From the NCBI RefSeq assembly GCF_000422345.1, contig NZ_AULP01000002.1, forward strand, positions 62,001-126,000: a stretch of DNA of 64,000 bases, in the 5' to 3' direction. Shown here piece after piece: positions 19,670 through 28,160 of the stretch (the first letter of the stretch is position 1; every line of letters starts with the position of its first letter). Made by a program: the position numbers and the translations under genes. A model generated the notes under the pieces. That model made no database searches, was not told the DNA's origin, and was given only the letters and a program-made list of their open reading frames with translations. The DNA comes from Neomelitea salexigens DSM 19753. Its GTDB lineage: Bacteria > Pseudomonadota > Gammaproteobacteria > Pseudomonadales > Spongiibacteraceae.

Positions 19670-19690
19670 GTCTACGCCAGAGTCTACGTG
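19670..19690. repeat. Putative arm-type integrase sites, left end
   Basis: GTCTACGCC (19670-19678) and GTCTACGTG (19682-19690) form a direct pair 12 bases apart, between the attachment site and the integrase start. GTCTACGTG recurs at the right end. The layout resembles arm-type binding sites of P4-type integrases. Confidence 0.45.
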
Positions 19691-19717
19691 TTCAACTTAC
19701 CGTAGCGAGGACGACCG

Positions 19718-20245
19718 ATGGCAGCACGGGAAGCAATTACCACCACCAAACTCAAGAAGTTTCTATCAGGCCCCGCACCCGAGAAAGACCAGTATCTCAG
19801 AGCACCTGATGGCTTCGGAGTCCGCAGGTTCAAAGAGAGCGGCAAAGCATCCTTCATAGTGGAAGCCAAGGTACGCGGCCAAGGCAAAGCCAGAAGGGTC
19901 ACTATTGGCCCAGCAGAACCCGAACTCCTTGGCGAGGCCAAAGATAAGGCCAGAGTCATCGTCGCACGACTACGCAGCGGAGAGGATGTCACTGCAACAG
20001 AGAAAGCCAAGCAAAGCGAGGCAGTCTCCCAGAGAGTGACCATCAAAACCGCTCTCGACTGTATGCTGGAGCAGCGACAGGGTGAACTAAAGCCCGAAAC
20101 GCTTCGGTTTTACAAATCCACCATCAAACCACACAACCTGAAACAATACTTCAAACTAACCCAGTCACCTCAGCGATATGGAGTGCTATCAGCCTCTCAC
20201 GCAGTTGGGTTGACCGACAAGCTTGATGACAGCTCTGGCTATTGA
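19718..20245 (+). CDS. Truncated tyrosine integrase (arm-binding N-terminal part)
   Basis: The 175-residue frame contains an integrase arm-type DNA-binding (DUF4102-like) domain (LRAPDGFGVRRFKESGKASF) and the beginning of the core-binding SAM-like domain (ETLRFYKSTIKPHNLKQYF). It then ends in unrelated sequence. Full P4-type integrases are about 400 residues, with a catalytic R-H-R-Y domain that is absent here. It lies 120 bases after tRNA-Phe, the usual place and direction. It may still bind DNA but should not recombine. Confidence 0.8.
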   Translation: MAAREAITTTKLKKFLSGPAPEKDQYLRAPDGFGVRRFKESGKASFIVEAKVRGQGKARRVTIGPAEPELLGEAKDKARVIVARLRSGEDVTATEKAKQSEAVSQRVTIKTALDCMLEQRQGELKPETLRFYKSTIKPHNLKQYFKLTQSPQRYGVLSASHAVGLTDKLDDSSGY

Positions 20246-20378
20246 GCGAACTAAGCATGACATCCGCCAAACCATTCTATAGGCCAGCTAAAGCCTAGGA
20301 ATATCAGGCCCCCTGCAATAAACTGGCTATACGGTTGCATGCTGAACCTCTAGTCTAAATAAACGGGATTGTATAAAC

Positions 20379-20750
20379 ATGGAAGAGACCGCCAACCTAG
20401 TTCGAACCGCATCATTACTCGCCTTATGCCTTCTCGCCGCATGCAGCACTAACCAAGGGGGCTACCGCACCACCAGCTCTGTAGAGCAGCGACTTATAGG
20501 AATGCCGATTGACGAAGTCGCCTTCAAATTAGGCGCCCCAACAAACTCAGTTGACATATCAGGGTCACAAAAAATTTGGAGCTATCGATCTGACAGCCAC
20601 TCAGAATGGCAACTTGTGGGAGGAAAATGCGACATTTCCGTAACATTTGAAGACGGCATCGTGGTGAGAGCAGTCGTCAACAAAACAGATCACTCACCAT
20701 TGTCAGCACCGATGGCTGCGTGCAGCGGCATCATCGGAAACCTTGACTAG
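20379..20750 (+). CDS. Small lipoprotein, SmpA/OmlA-like
   Basis: The 123-residue protein has a lipoprotein signal with lipobox LLAAC (Cys about residue 22). The mature part has the pattern VEQRLIGMPIDEVAFKLGAPT followed by WSYRS, which resembles the SmpA/BamE-like fold of small outer-membrane lipoproteins. Two further Cys may form a disulfide. It lies inside the tRNA-Phe element with its own upstream region of about 130 bases. Specific function unknown; it may be cargo. Confidence 0.65.
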   Translation: MEETANLVRTASLLALCLLAACSTNQGGYRTTSSVEQRLIGMPIDEVAFKLGAPTNSVDISGSQKIWSYRSDSHSEWQLVGGKCDISVTFEDGIVVRAVVNKTDHSPLSAPMAACSGIIGNLD

Positions 20751-20918
20751 CCTTTATACGGATAATTTTTGCGAGATAATTTCGAGGCGCTAGAAGTACA
20801 ACAGGCAGCCTCCCTACCCCCACACTTTTTCTGACAGCCACTCCGGACTCTACCTATAGCAACATACAAGTTGCGACTTACACTCAAGATTTTAGCTTCA
20901 CAAAGTCAAGGAGGACGA

Positions 20919-21371
20919 ATGAAAACTGCAGCACCACTTGCACTTGCATGTTTGCTCAGTACAACCCTCGCTGCTACAGCAGAATCTGTTGATTACCGAA
21001 TAGACAACGCCCAGTTTGCAACCTCAGAAGGCCCAATTCCCCCAGCCTGCATTGGCCGTATGATGACAGAGCTGAATGGGGACAACTTTATTGCCGCAAT
21101 TTACCTGAACCGAAATTCAATGCGAGGGTGCATAGACTCCAACTACGCGGGAGACAGCAGTATCAAAGAGCGTTACACCTACAAGATTCAATCAGAAACT
21201 GCGCCTCACACTTACAATCTCGTTGTATGTGAAAAGGTAGAGGGCTCACTGGGTGAGAGCTGCGAGAAAATCATCTTAGAACTTACAAACGTCACTTACC
21301 TGCTAGGCTCTGAAACAAAGCGAGTGCTTTCGATGAAAAAACTCGGCGAATGGACTGATAGAAAAGAATAG
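20919..21371 (+). CDS. Secreted protein of unknown function (element cargo)
   Basis: ATG 20919 is supported by a strong AAGGAGG at 20908-20914. The 150-residue product starts with a signal peptide (MKTAAPLALACLLSTTLAAT-AES), and the mature part has four cysteines that could form disulfides in the periplasm. I recognise no domain. It lies 15 bases before the next small gene and may be cotranscribed with it. Confidence 0.65.
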   Translation: MKTAAPLALACLLSTTLAATAESVDYRIDNAQFATSEGPIPPACIGRMMTELNGDNFIAAIYLNRNSMRGCIDSNYAGDSSIKERYTYKIQSETAPHTYNLVVCEKVEGSLGESCEKIILELTNVTYLLGSETKRVLSMKKLGEWTDRKE

Positions 21372-21386
21372 GGATGACCACATCAT

Positions 21387-21785
21387 ATGCCAGACTTTGA
21401 ATTAGAAGCTCAACGACAGCAGAGGCGTGACCGTCGCAGGTTATGGCTTCTTTCCTTATTTTCCCTTTATGTATTTGCCGACTGGTCAGGATTATTTTTC
21501 TGGATTGAAAGCATAGGCTCCAAGAGGGCATCGACATACGCTGAAATTGAGCACTACACCTGTACCAAATACGATTACAGCGATACGTGTAAGCGAATCG
21601 CACTGTATGCTACTCATAAAACCGAGTATGATTATCGCAGAATCGAAAACTATAGCTGCGCCAGAAAATGCTTGGAGCAAATACACTTGCTAGCCAATGG
21701 GGGGCGCTACGTGGTAACTATGAGTGGATTCCCTTTCACAAAGAATAGGATCATCGAAATCGACAGGGATCACTTCTACGACTGA
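21387..21785 (+). CDS. Small one-TM protein of unknown function (element cargo)
   Basis: The 132-residue protein has a very basic N-terminus (QRQQRRDRRR) followed by one hydrophobic segment (about 19-40). The rest is a Cys/Tyr-rich domain with four or five cysteines (YTCTKYDYSDTCK, NYSCARKC). By the positive-inside rule the domain should face the periplasm. It has no recognisable family and is the last gene before the right attachment repeat. Confidence 0.6.
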   Translation: MPDFELEAQRQQRRDRRRLWLLSLFSLYVFADWSGLFFWIESIGSKRASTYAEIEHYTCTKYDYSDTCKRIALYATHKTEYDYRRIENYSCARKCLEQIHLLANGGRYVVTMSGFPFTKNRIIEIDRDHFYD

Positions 21786-21838
21786 GTCTGAAGCATAGAC
21801 GGAAGTATATTTTCGCAATTGCTATTGAAGCCTTAAAA

Positions 21839-21860
21839 GGCTACGTGATCCGTCTACGTG
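21839..21860. repeat. Putative arm-type integrase sites, right end
   Basis: GGCTACGTG (21839-21847) and GTCTACGTG (21852-21860) form a direct pair about 60 bases before the right attachment repeat. They match the pair near the left end (19670-19690), which supports two intact element ends. Confidence 0.45.
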
Positions 21861-21919
21861 AACTTTTAAACCAACATGAACCCTAGAAATGGAGCACGAT
21901 CAAGAGACTTGAGCGTAGT

Positions 21920-21967
21920 ATTGAAAATCCTCGTGTCGGTGGTTCGATTCCGCCTCTGGGCACCACT
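21920..21967 (+). repeat. attR: right 48-bp direct repeat (tRNA-Phe 3' fragment)
   Basis: This is identical to 19553-19600 but lacks the 5' half of the tRNA, so it is not a tRNA gene. It marks the distal end of the integrated element and the original tRNA 3' end before integration. The rest of the 288-base gap between 21785 and 22074 holds the arm-type repeats and no gene that I can support. Confidence 0.9.
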
Positions 21968-22073
21968 ATTTTTCCCATTATTCTGTTACTCAACTCAGCA
22001 CATTTTGCACTGCACAAAACGCTCGTATGCCCGCGATAGCAAACGCGTATGGCATGCATGGTTATGTGGTCGT

Positions 22074-22361
22074 TTAACGGCGGGCTGCAAGAACTTCGGA
22101 AAGCAGCCAGCCATACGTTAGGCTGGCACCCAGCCATAACATCAGGCTGGCCCACATTCCCGTCAGCGCGAGCAGCACACCGGGCACAAGCATTGCGGTG
22201 AGTAGCCATCTACGACGACGTCGCGGAAGTGGCGAAAAGCCTTTGGCGGGGGTTGCGCCATAGCGGGCTAATTTTTGACGCCAACGCAATCGCTTTGGGT
22301 CGCGCAGGGCGAGCGCTGTTACGCTAAGCGCGCTGACGGCAATGCTGAGCAGCAACATCAT
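22074..22361 (-). CDS. Small inner-membrane protein downstream of PepSY protein
   Basis: The 95-residue protein is mostly hydrophobic, with an N-terminal membrane segment, a basic cytoplasmic loop (PLPRRRRRW) and one or two C-terminal segments. No domain is recognised with certainty. It overlaps the PepSY gene by four bases (22358-22361) and is the last gene of a three-gene unit that begins with a Fur box. That context suggests a part in iron or siderophore-linked electron transfer. Confidence 0.65.
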   Translation of the reverse strand: MMLLLSIAVSALSVTALALRDPKRLRWRQKLARYGATPAKGFSPLPRRRRRWLLTAMLVPGVLLALTGMWASLMLWLGASLTYGWLLSEVLAARR

Positions 22362-23968
22362 GGAGTGTTCACCTCCATGTCGCCGGTATCAATGAGGGAC
22401 CCCTCAGGCAAAGCCTGGGTTTGACGCCATTCACGGCGAAGCAGCCAGGCCCCGCCAAGCAGTAGAGCAACATCCAAAACCACAACAGCCGTTAAACCAC
22501 CTGTGGCCGCGCTTACCCAGCCCGGGCCGCCTAGCAACAAACGCAGCGCTACCAAGGCGCAAAGTCCTAGCCCCAAGCTGATGACGAGTATCCGCCGCAC
22601 GCCGGTAACACGGCGAACGATGCCGGCAAGAATGCCGCTTAGCGCCAGGCAAAGACCGAAGGCCTTGAACATCAGCGGCTCAACTGCCCCAGCCAGCACA
22701 CCAGCCTGCTGCAGCAAATAGGCCGCCGCCGCGGCGACCAATGCAAGGGGAAGCCCCCAAGCACTCCATAGTGTTGCCCGCAGCAAATACTGCCATGTCT
22801 TCTGCTGCTCTCTGCGCTTAACCCATAGGGCCAGGCCGCTAATACAGACATAGGCTCCGGCAAACCCCAGAGCGAACCACACCGTTTTCGACAGCCAGCC
22901 GGCAAAATTTCCAAAATGCAGCGGCCCCATCAACGCAACCAGGTCACTGCCCAGCGAGGGCGATTGCCCCAGCGCCGGTTTTTCACCAAGGTTTTCACCC
23001 GTCTGGGCGTCGAAGGCGTAGCCTTTGGGTAGCAGCTCGCCCTCTGCTTGCCAGGGAAATACGCTAATGCGTGCGTCTTGCCTTCCCCAGTGGTCGACGG
23101 TCAAAAACCGCGTGCGATGCCCCGCCGCCCGAACGTCTTCTAACATGGTGTCGATATTCGCCATTTCGGCAGGGCGCCGGTCCTCGGCCGGTGGTAAACC
23201 CTGAACGGTTTCGATTAGTTTTACCTGGTCTCCGCCGAACGCCACCATGGCAATGGCGGGAATGGCAAAGGCACCGGCCAGGCTATAGAAGCTGCCGGTA
23301 AACGCCAAAATAAACGCAAACGGCAGGTTCCAGGTACTCGCCATCACATGGGCGTCTTTGTGACTGAGCACATCCCCACCGCGCCGGCGACGTAAAAACG
23401 CGTCTTTAATAAGGTGGCGGTGCATGGCAAAACCGCTGACGCAGGCGACTAATAAGCTCATGCCAAGGATACCGGTTAACATCAGCCCCCAGGGCGAGGG
23501 CACATGCAGTTGCACATGCCATTCGACCAGAAAGTGCCCGAGCTTGCCGTAGTGGCTTTGCGCTTCGATCTCGCTCTGGGTTCCCTCAAAGCGTTGCAGT
23601 ATGTCTCCGCTGGCCGGGTCAAATACGAATAACACCCCCTCCTCTTCCGGGTGTTCTCCATCTACAGCCTCAGCATGAGTGTGGAAAAAAGCACGGATGC
23701 GACCGCCTGCGGTTGCAAAGACAGTGAGCTCGTCGAGGTACTCAGGCGCCACATCGGCAGCGGCCTTTCTCAACATAGCATCAGTGCCCAGTGGCAAGGT
23801 TTCCGGTATAGCGGCCGGCAGCGGCGAGGCCCAGTCATTTATGTCGTCGGCGAATACCGCGATCGTGCCGGTTAAGATCACCCAGTAGAGCAGCAGGCCG
23901 AAAATCACCGCGCCCCAGCCGTGAAGCGCCAGCATCGTTTGAGTCGTTTTTTGCTGTAGCTTTAGCAT
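22358..23968 (-). CDS. PepSY-associated TM helix protein (putative iron-reductase type)
   Basis: The 536-residue inner-membrane protein starts with a helix typical of PepSY_TM proteins (LHGWGAVIFGLLLYWVILTGTIAVFADDINDW). A large periplasmic region follows, then further membrane helices containing His pairs (WHVQLHVP, MHRHLIKDAF, GPLHFGNFAGW), and a multi-helix C-terminus. Such proteins occur beside TonB receptors and include FpvG, which takes part in ferripyoverdine reduction. A reductase role is inferred, supported by the Fur box upstream. It lies 14 bases after the next upstream gene. Confidence 0.82.
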   Translation of the reverse strand: MLKLQQKTTQTMLALHGWGAVIFGLLLYWVILTGTIAVFADDINDWASPLPAAIPETLPLGTDAMLRKAAADVAPEYLDELTVFATAGGRIRAFFHTHAEAVDGEHPEEEGVLFVFDPASGDILQRFEGTQSEIEAQSHYGKLGHFLVEWHVQLHVPSPWGLMLTGILGMSLLVACVSGFAMHRHLIKDAFLRRRRGGDVLSHKDAHVMASTWNLPFAFILAFTGSFYSLAGAFAIPAIAMVAFGGDQVKLIETVQGLPPAEDRRPAEMANIDTMLEDVRAAGHRTRFLTVDHWGRQDARISVFPWQAEGELLPKGYAFDAQTGENLGEKPALGQSPSLGSDLVALMGPLHFGNFAGWLSKTVWFALGFAGAYVCISGLALWVKRREQQKTWQYLLRATLWSAWGLPLALVAAAAAYLLQQAGVLAGAVEPLMFKAFGLCLALSGILAGIVRRVTGVRRILVISLGLGLCALVALRLLLGGPGWVSAATGGLTAVVVLDVALLLGGAWLLRREWRQTQALPEGSLIDTGDMEVNTP

Positions 23969-23982
23969 CGATGTCTCGCCGT

Positions 23983-24270
23983 TTATTGCTGCGCTTGCAG
24001 TAGGTGCTGCGCAATCAACGCCGCGTGCACGGCAGTCAATATGATGATCACTACCGACGCGCGGCCCAGCCGATCCAATACGCTATAGAAGAACAGCACT
24101 GCCCAGATCGCGGGCAGCAGCACTACCGGAATAACGAAGTTGTTAACCTGTGCTTGCCCCGCAGGCAGCCAGAGAGAACTGCCAGCCATAATAATGAGCG
24201 TGGCAAGTAGTACCAGCGGCCCAGCCAACACAAACCGCCAGATCTTTTCAGTGCGCGTCCCCGCCATCAC
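23983..24270 (-). CDS. Small inner-membrane protein, first gene of PepSY operon
   Basis: The 95-residue protein has three hydrophobic helices and few charged residues. It resembles the small membrane partners (DUF3649-like) encoded next to PepSY iron-uptake proteins, but the match is by size and context only. It is first in the operon and lies about 85 bases downstream of a good Fur box. Confidence 0.65.
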   Translation of the reverse strand: MMAGTRTEKIWRFVLAGPLVLLATLIIMAGSSLWLPAGQAQVNNFVIPVVLLPAIWAVLFFYSVLDRLGRASVVIIILTAVHAALIAQHLLQAQQ

Positions 24271-24354
24271 TCCCGTCTCTCTGCTTTTTCATCCCTAATT
24301 TGTCAGCGCGATGACTGTGCCGCGCAGGCGCGATTTGGCGCTGCAGCGCATTAT

Positions 24355-24373
24355 AACGAGAACGATTTTCATT
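24355..24373 (-). promoter_or_regulatory. Fur box
   Basis: On the minus strand this reads AATGAAAATCGTTCTCGTT, a 19-base imperfect palindrome with half-sites AATGAAAAT and AACGAGAAC that fits the gammaproteobacterial Fur consensus. It is upstream of the three-gene PepSY operon and downstream of the regA stop, so it most likely represses the PepSY genes when iron is sufficient. No other feature is seen in the 226-base gap. Confidence 0.72.
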
Positions 24374-24496
24374 TGCTATTGGGGCGCGCATTTTCTTGCG
24401 CCTGCGCAGGAGTAGCAGTAACGGCACCACACCGCCGCCCTTCCGGCGTAGTAGGAAGGAAAATTCGAATAGTGGAATAGGGTCGGCAAGCGCCGC

Positions 24497-25045
24497 TTAT
24501 TTAACTTGCTGCTTAGCCAGTTTTCTCGCCAGTGTGCGGCGATGCATACCGAGGCGGCGTGCGGTCTCAGAGATGTTAAAGTCGGTTTCAGCCAGCGTTT
24601 GGTGGATGCGTTCCCACTCCAGGGTTTTGATGGAGGTCGCACGCCCCGTCACTTTTATATCGGCGTTGCCTTCGGCATTGTTGAAAGCCGCTTCAATGTC
24701 ATCGGTATTTGAGGGCTTGGCCAAGTAGTGGCAGGCGCCGAGCTTCACTGCCTCAACCGCCGTGGCAATGCTTGCGTAGCCGGTGAGCACCACAATGAGC
24801 ATATCGCTGTCGTGTTTGTGCAGGGCCTGCACACAGGCAAGACCCGAGGCCTCGCCGTCGAGCTTTAAATCCACCACAGCGTAACCGGGTGAGACCTCTG
24901 CCAGCAGCGCTTCCACCTGTTCCAGTCGGGTGGCGTGATGAACCTTATAGCCGCGGCGCTCAAATGAACGGCGGAGCGTGCGCGCAAACGCCTCGTCGTC
25001 TTCGACGAGCAACAAGGTTTTCTGATCGTGCTCGGCCTCAGCCAT
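24497..25045 (-). CDS. regA: Redox response regulator, RegA/PrrA/RoxR family
   Basis: The 182-residue protein has a receiver domain with phospho-acceptor Asp59 (YAVVDLKLDG), a flexible linker, and a C-terminal Fis-like helix-turn-helix (NISETARRLGMHRRTLARKL), which is the RegA recognition helix signature. RegA-type regulators control respiratory oxidases and redox-dependent genes. It lies four bases after its cognate kinase gene. In pseudomonads the homologue is called RoxR and regulates terminal oxidases. Confidence 0.92.
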   Translation of the reverse strand: MAEAEHDQKTLLLVEDDEAFARTLRRSFERRGYKVHHATRLEQVEALLAEVSPGYAVVDLKLDGEASGLACVQALHKHDSDMLIVVLTGYASIATAVEAVKLGACHYLAKPSNTDDIEAAFNNAEGNADIKVTGRATSIKTLEWERIHQTLAETDFNISETARRLGMHRRTLARKLAKQQVK

Positions 25046-25049
25046 TGCA

Positions 25050-26378
25050 TTAGTCCTCTTTTAACACCAGCGCATCGAGGGGGAGGCGAAGCATAACCTC
25101 CGCACCGCCCTCGTCAAGGTTGCGCGCCGCAAATACACCGCCCAACATCCTCGCTACGTTAAACACCAGAAACAGCCCCAACCCGCTACCTGGCCGCCCT
25201 TTGGTGGATTGATAGGGCTGGCCGAGGCGCTGGTAAACTTCCGCAGCAAAACCGGGGCCGTGGTCGCACACCGCAATAATTAAGGTGTCGGCGTCGCGCT
25301 GCACGGTCAGCGCAATCCATTGCGGCGACGCTTCTAAAGCGTTATCCAGCAGATTACACACGGTTTGCTTCAGCACCGAGTCCGAGGCGATGTCGACATC
25401 CTCGCCAAACTGGTTGTCGAAGCGCAACTCTCGGCTATTGCGTGTGCTGCGCCATTCATCGACCAGCTCATCAAAAAACTCACAAACGGTCGTTTCTACC
25501 GAGACTTCACCGCGGGTTTCGCCCGCCGACATGAGTATTCCGCTAACAATCTCCTTGCAGCGCTTAACCTGGGTTTGCATTTCGCCGATGTCGTCCCCCA
25601 GGTCGGCGGAATCGCGGAACACCGGCATGTGGCGCCAGTCGCCCAAAATAACGTCGATGGTCGCCAGCGGCGTTCCCAACTCATGGGCCGCGCCGGAGGC
25701 GAGCAAGCCCATTCGCAAAATATGCTCTTCCTCGGCGGCCCGCTGCCGCAAGTCGGCCAGGCGAGCGTCGTGTTCTCTATGAGTACGAGTAATACGGTTA
25801 ACAAAGATCACCAGCAAGGCCGCCGTCAGTACCACACAGATAAACATGCCCTGCACGTAAACACTGTCGACACCGAGGTGGTAGTCCAGCGGCAAACCGG
25901 CCAGCGGGTGGCCGACTTCCGCCAGCCACAAAAAACACACGGCGGCGACGCCCGCCAGTGTCCAGGCCAGTGGTGCCACCATCAGCACTGCCGCCAGGCC
26001 CACTTGCAGTACATAAAGGAAGGCAAAGGGGTTGCTGACGCCGCCGCTCAGGTAGAGCTGAGCCGTGAGGGTGAACATATCGACCAGCAGGCCGACAAAT
26101 AACTCGCCGGCGTAGAGCTCGCGACCGAGGCGCAAACTGATTTCGTACACCAAGTTGTAGGCCGCCAAACCCGCCAGTACCCCACACATTTTTGCCAGCG
26201 GCAGATCGACCCCCAAACTAAAATGGGTGACCAATATGGTAAACAGCTGCCCGAGCACCGCCAACCAGCGCAGCTGCACCAGTTGGCGCATATGTTTGCT
26301 GAGGGTTTCATTGTTGCGATAGCTGAGCAGCGACATGGCGGCCAACAGAGCGCCTGCCCTGGCCCGGGGGTGTGACAT
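25050..26378 (-). CDS. regB: Redox sensor histidine kinase, RegB/PrrB/RoxS family
   Basis: RegB senses the quinone pool and redox state. The 442 residues have six membrane helices (about 35-195), containing the quinone-binding heptapeptide variant GGVSNPF (112-118). The H-box is GAAHELGTPLATI with His232, and the redox-active Cys is residue 274 (KRCKEI). A HATPase domain follows (NLLDNALEAS, GSGLGLFLVFN). ATG 26336 is an alternative start. It sits next to regA and downstream of cyoABCD–SURF1. Confidence 0.93.
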   Translation of the reverse strand: MSHPRARAGALLAAMSLLSYRNNETLSKHMRQLVQLRWLAVLGQLFTILVTHFSLGVDLPLAKMCGVLAGLAAYNLVYEISLRLGRELYAGELFVGLLVDMFTLTAQLYLSGGVSNPFAFLYVLQVGLAAVLMVAPLAWTLAGVAAVCFLWLAEVGHPLAGLPLDYHLGVDSVYVQGMFICVVLTAALLVIFVNRITRTHREHDARLADLRQRAAEEEHILRMGLLASGAAHELGTPLATIDVILGDWRHMPVFRDSADLGDDIGEMQTQVKRCKEIVSGILMSAGETRGEVSVETTVCEFFDELVDEWRSTRNSRELRFDNQFGEDVDIASDSVLKQTVCNLLDNALEASPQWIALTVQRDADTLIIAVCDHGPGFAAEVYQRLGQPYQSTKGRPGSGLGLFLVFNVARMLGGVFAARNLDEGGAEVMLRLPLDALVLKED

Positions 26379-26459
26379 CTAGGGTTTCTCCCACGCGGTG
26401 ATAGCGGTCATTATTATACGTAAGAGGCGGCCATCCAGCTTTAGAGCGCGTCGGCCTGC

Positions 26460-27179
26460 TTAGCGGCGGCGCTTCGCCTCTCGATACAGCATAGCAGCCG
26501 CAGCCAAAACCATGGCGGCTAGCGCATACCAGGTCAAGGCGTACACCATGTGAGAGTTGTGAAAGGTGACAACAGTCAGCCCACTGACCGGGGCATTGGC
26601 GCCGGATTCCGCCGTTTTTGCATCGACGAAGTATGGCGCCAGCGGCACGTCCAACGCCTTTGCCATTGCCTCGACATCCCGCGAATACCAGCGCTGTTGT
26701 TCGGGGAGGTTATCGCGCAGAAATGCGCCCTCCGGCTCAGTGAGCCTGAGCAAGCCCGTCACTTTCTGAGGCCCTTCCGGCGGTAAAGGTGCGCTCACGC
26801 CTTGGTCGATATAACCGCGATTCACCATCACCGTGCCGGCGTGCTCAGTGCGCAGCGGCGTCATTACCCAGTAGCCACTGCCCAATTCGGTTACGGCTTT
26901 GGCGAGCAGTGTCGCATCGCTAAGGTATTCACCGCGAAGGCGAATGTGGCGGTATTCATCGCGGTCTCGATTGATGCTGGACCAATCGGAAATGCTTGGC
27001 GCCGCTTGCGCAGCGGCGTCCACGCGAGCAGTGACGCGCTCAATCAGCCCGAGCTTCCATACCCGCCGTTCCAGTTGCCAGTTACCCAAGGCCACCAAGC
27101 CCGCCGCCGTTGCCAATGCGACCAGCATGGCAACAGCAAGAAAGAACCGATGGCGGCGCGACTTGGGCGAGGCAGCCAT
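26460..27179 (-). CDS. SURF1 family cytochrome oxidase assembly protein
   Basis: The 239-residue protein has the SURF1 layout: a membrane helix near each end (about 12-32 and 212-232) flanking a periplasmic domain. It has the family features LGNWQLERRVWK near the N-terminus, MVNRGYIDQG in the middle and HMVYALTWYALA at the C-terminal helix. SURF1 proteins help insert heme A or assemble heme-copper oxidases. It follows cyoD by seven bases, so it probably serves the quinol oxidase encoded with it. Confidence 0.9.
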   Translation of the reverse strand: MAASPKSRRHRFFLAVAMLVALATAAGLVALGNWQLERRVWKLGLIERVTARVDAAAQAAPSISDWSSINRDRDEYRHIRLRGEYLSDATLLAKAVTELGSGYWVMTPLRTEHAGTVMVNRGYIDQGVSAPLPPEGPQKVTGLLRLTEPEGAFLRDNLPEQQRWYSRDVEAMAKALDVPLAPYFVDAKTAESGANAPVSGLTVVTFHNSHMVYALTWYALAAMVLAAAAMLYREAKRRR

Positions 27180-27186
27180 AAGCGCC

Positions 27187-27534
27187 TTACATCATCCCCG
27201 GCATCATGCGGACGTTCATGTTGTACATGACCCACAATGAGCCGAACAAAGTGATGAACAGCAACACCGCCGTAAATAGTAGCGACAGCATATTCCAGCC
27301 GCCTTCGGACTGAAAATTCATGTGCAGGAAGTACACCATGTGCACCAGAATCTGCACAACAGCGAACCCGAGGATCACCATCGCAGTCGTGCTATTGGAG
27401 TCGAAGACATTGCCCATGACCAGCCAGAACGGAATGGCCGTGAGAAACACCGACGCCAAAAAGCCAATCATATAGCCGCTAAAGGAGGCGTGCGGCAGCT
27501 CTTCGTGGTGTTCGTGATCGTGATGATCGCTCAT
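27187..27534 (-). CDS. cyoD: Cytochrome o ubiquinol oxidase subunit IV
   Basis: The 115-residue protein has a His-rich N-terminus ([20 protein letters not shown]) followed by three membrane helices, with the family segment [17 protein letters not shown]. Subunit IV helps assembly and stability of the bo3-type complex. It overlaps cyoC by four bases (27531-27534). Confidence 0.95.
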   Translation of the reverse strand: MSDHHDHEHHEELPHASFSGYMIGFLASVFLTAIPFWLVMGNVFDSNSTTAMVILGFAVVQILVHMVYFLHMNFQSEGGWNMLSLLFTAVLLFITLFGSLWVMYNMNVRMMPGMM

Positions 27535-28160
27535 GACATAGACCCCATCAGATAGACAAAGGTAAAGACACCAATCCAGATGACATCAAGGAAGTGCCAG
27601 AACATCGACAGACAAAATACCCGGCGGCGATTCGTTAAGGTCAGGCCGTGCTTAGACAATTGCAGCAGCAGCGTTACCAACCAAATCACACCAATGGTTA
27701 CGTGCAAGCCGTGGGTACCGACCAATGCAAAGAAGGCAGTTAGAAACGCACTGCGCTGTGGGCCCGCTCCCTGATGAATCAGGTGATAGAACTCATACAG
27801 TTCAACGCTTAAAAACGCCGTGCCCAACAAGCCGGTGAGTGCCAGCCAGAGCAGCGTGCCCTGCAGTTTGTTCTGCTGCATTTGCAGCAGCGCAAAGCCG
27901 TAGGTGATCGACGACAACAACAAAAAGGCGGTGTTGATCGCCACCAGCGGTAGGTCGAACAAGTCGGCACCGGTGGGGCCACCGGCAAAGCTTTGGCTCA
28001 GTACCCCATAGGTTGCAAACAGCGCCGCAAAGATGAGGCAGTCGCTCATCAGGTACAACCAGAAACCCAGCAGCGTACCGTTAGGAGCGTGGTGATCGCC
28101 GCGCACGAAAAACTCCAAGTCGCCGTTTTTCGTCGCAGCCGTGGCAGTGGGATGTGACAT
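27531..28160 (-). CDS. cyoC: Cytochrome o ubiquinol oxidase subunit III
   Basis: The 209-residue protein has five membrane helices and the subunit III family pattern ([46 protein letters not shown]). It belongs to the quinol-oxidising complex in the inner membrane. It is fused by a one-base overlap (TAATG) to the end of cyoB and by ATGA to cyoD. Confidence 0.96.
   Translation of the reverse strand: MSHPTATAATKNGDLEFFVRGDHHAPNGTLLGFWLYLMSDCLIFAALFATYGVLSQSFAGGPTGADLFDLPLVAINTAFLLLSSITYGFALLQMQQNKLQGTLLWLALTGLLGTAFLSVELYEFYHLIHQGAGPQRSAFLTAFFALVGTHGLHVTIGVIWLVTLLLQLSKHGLTLTNRRRVFCLSMFWHFLDVIWIGVFTFVYLMGSMS

Larger units (their letters stand above)
19553..21967 (+). mobile_element. Decayed integrative element in tRNA-Phe
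   Basis: The element is bounded by identical 48-bp copies of the tRNA-Phe 3' part. It contains, in order, a truncated tyrosine-integrase N-terminus, a small lipoprotein, a secreted protein and a one-TM protein. Codon and base use are more AT-rich than the neighbours. Paired GTCTACG-type repeats sit near both ends, as expected for arm-type integrase sites. With no catalytic recombinase domain it cannot move by itself. Confidence 0.82.

Noticed and set aside
21920-21967. A second tRNA-Phe gene
   Set aside because: Only the anticodon-to-3' half is present; the acceptor 5' strand and D arm are missing. It is the distal attachment repeat.
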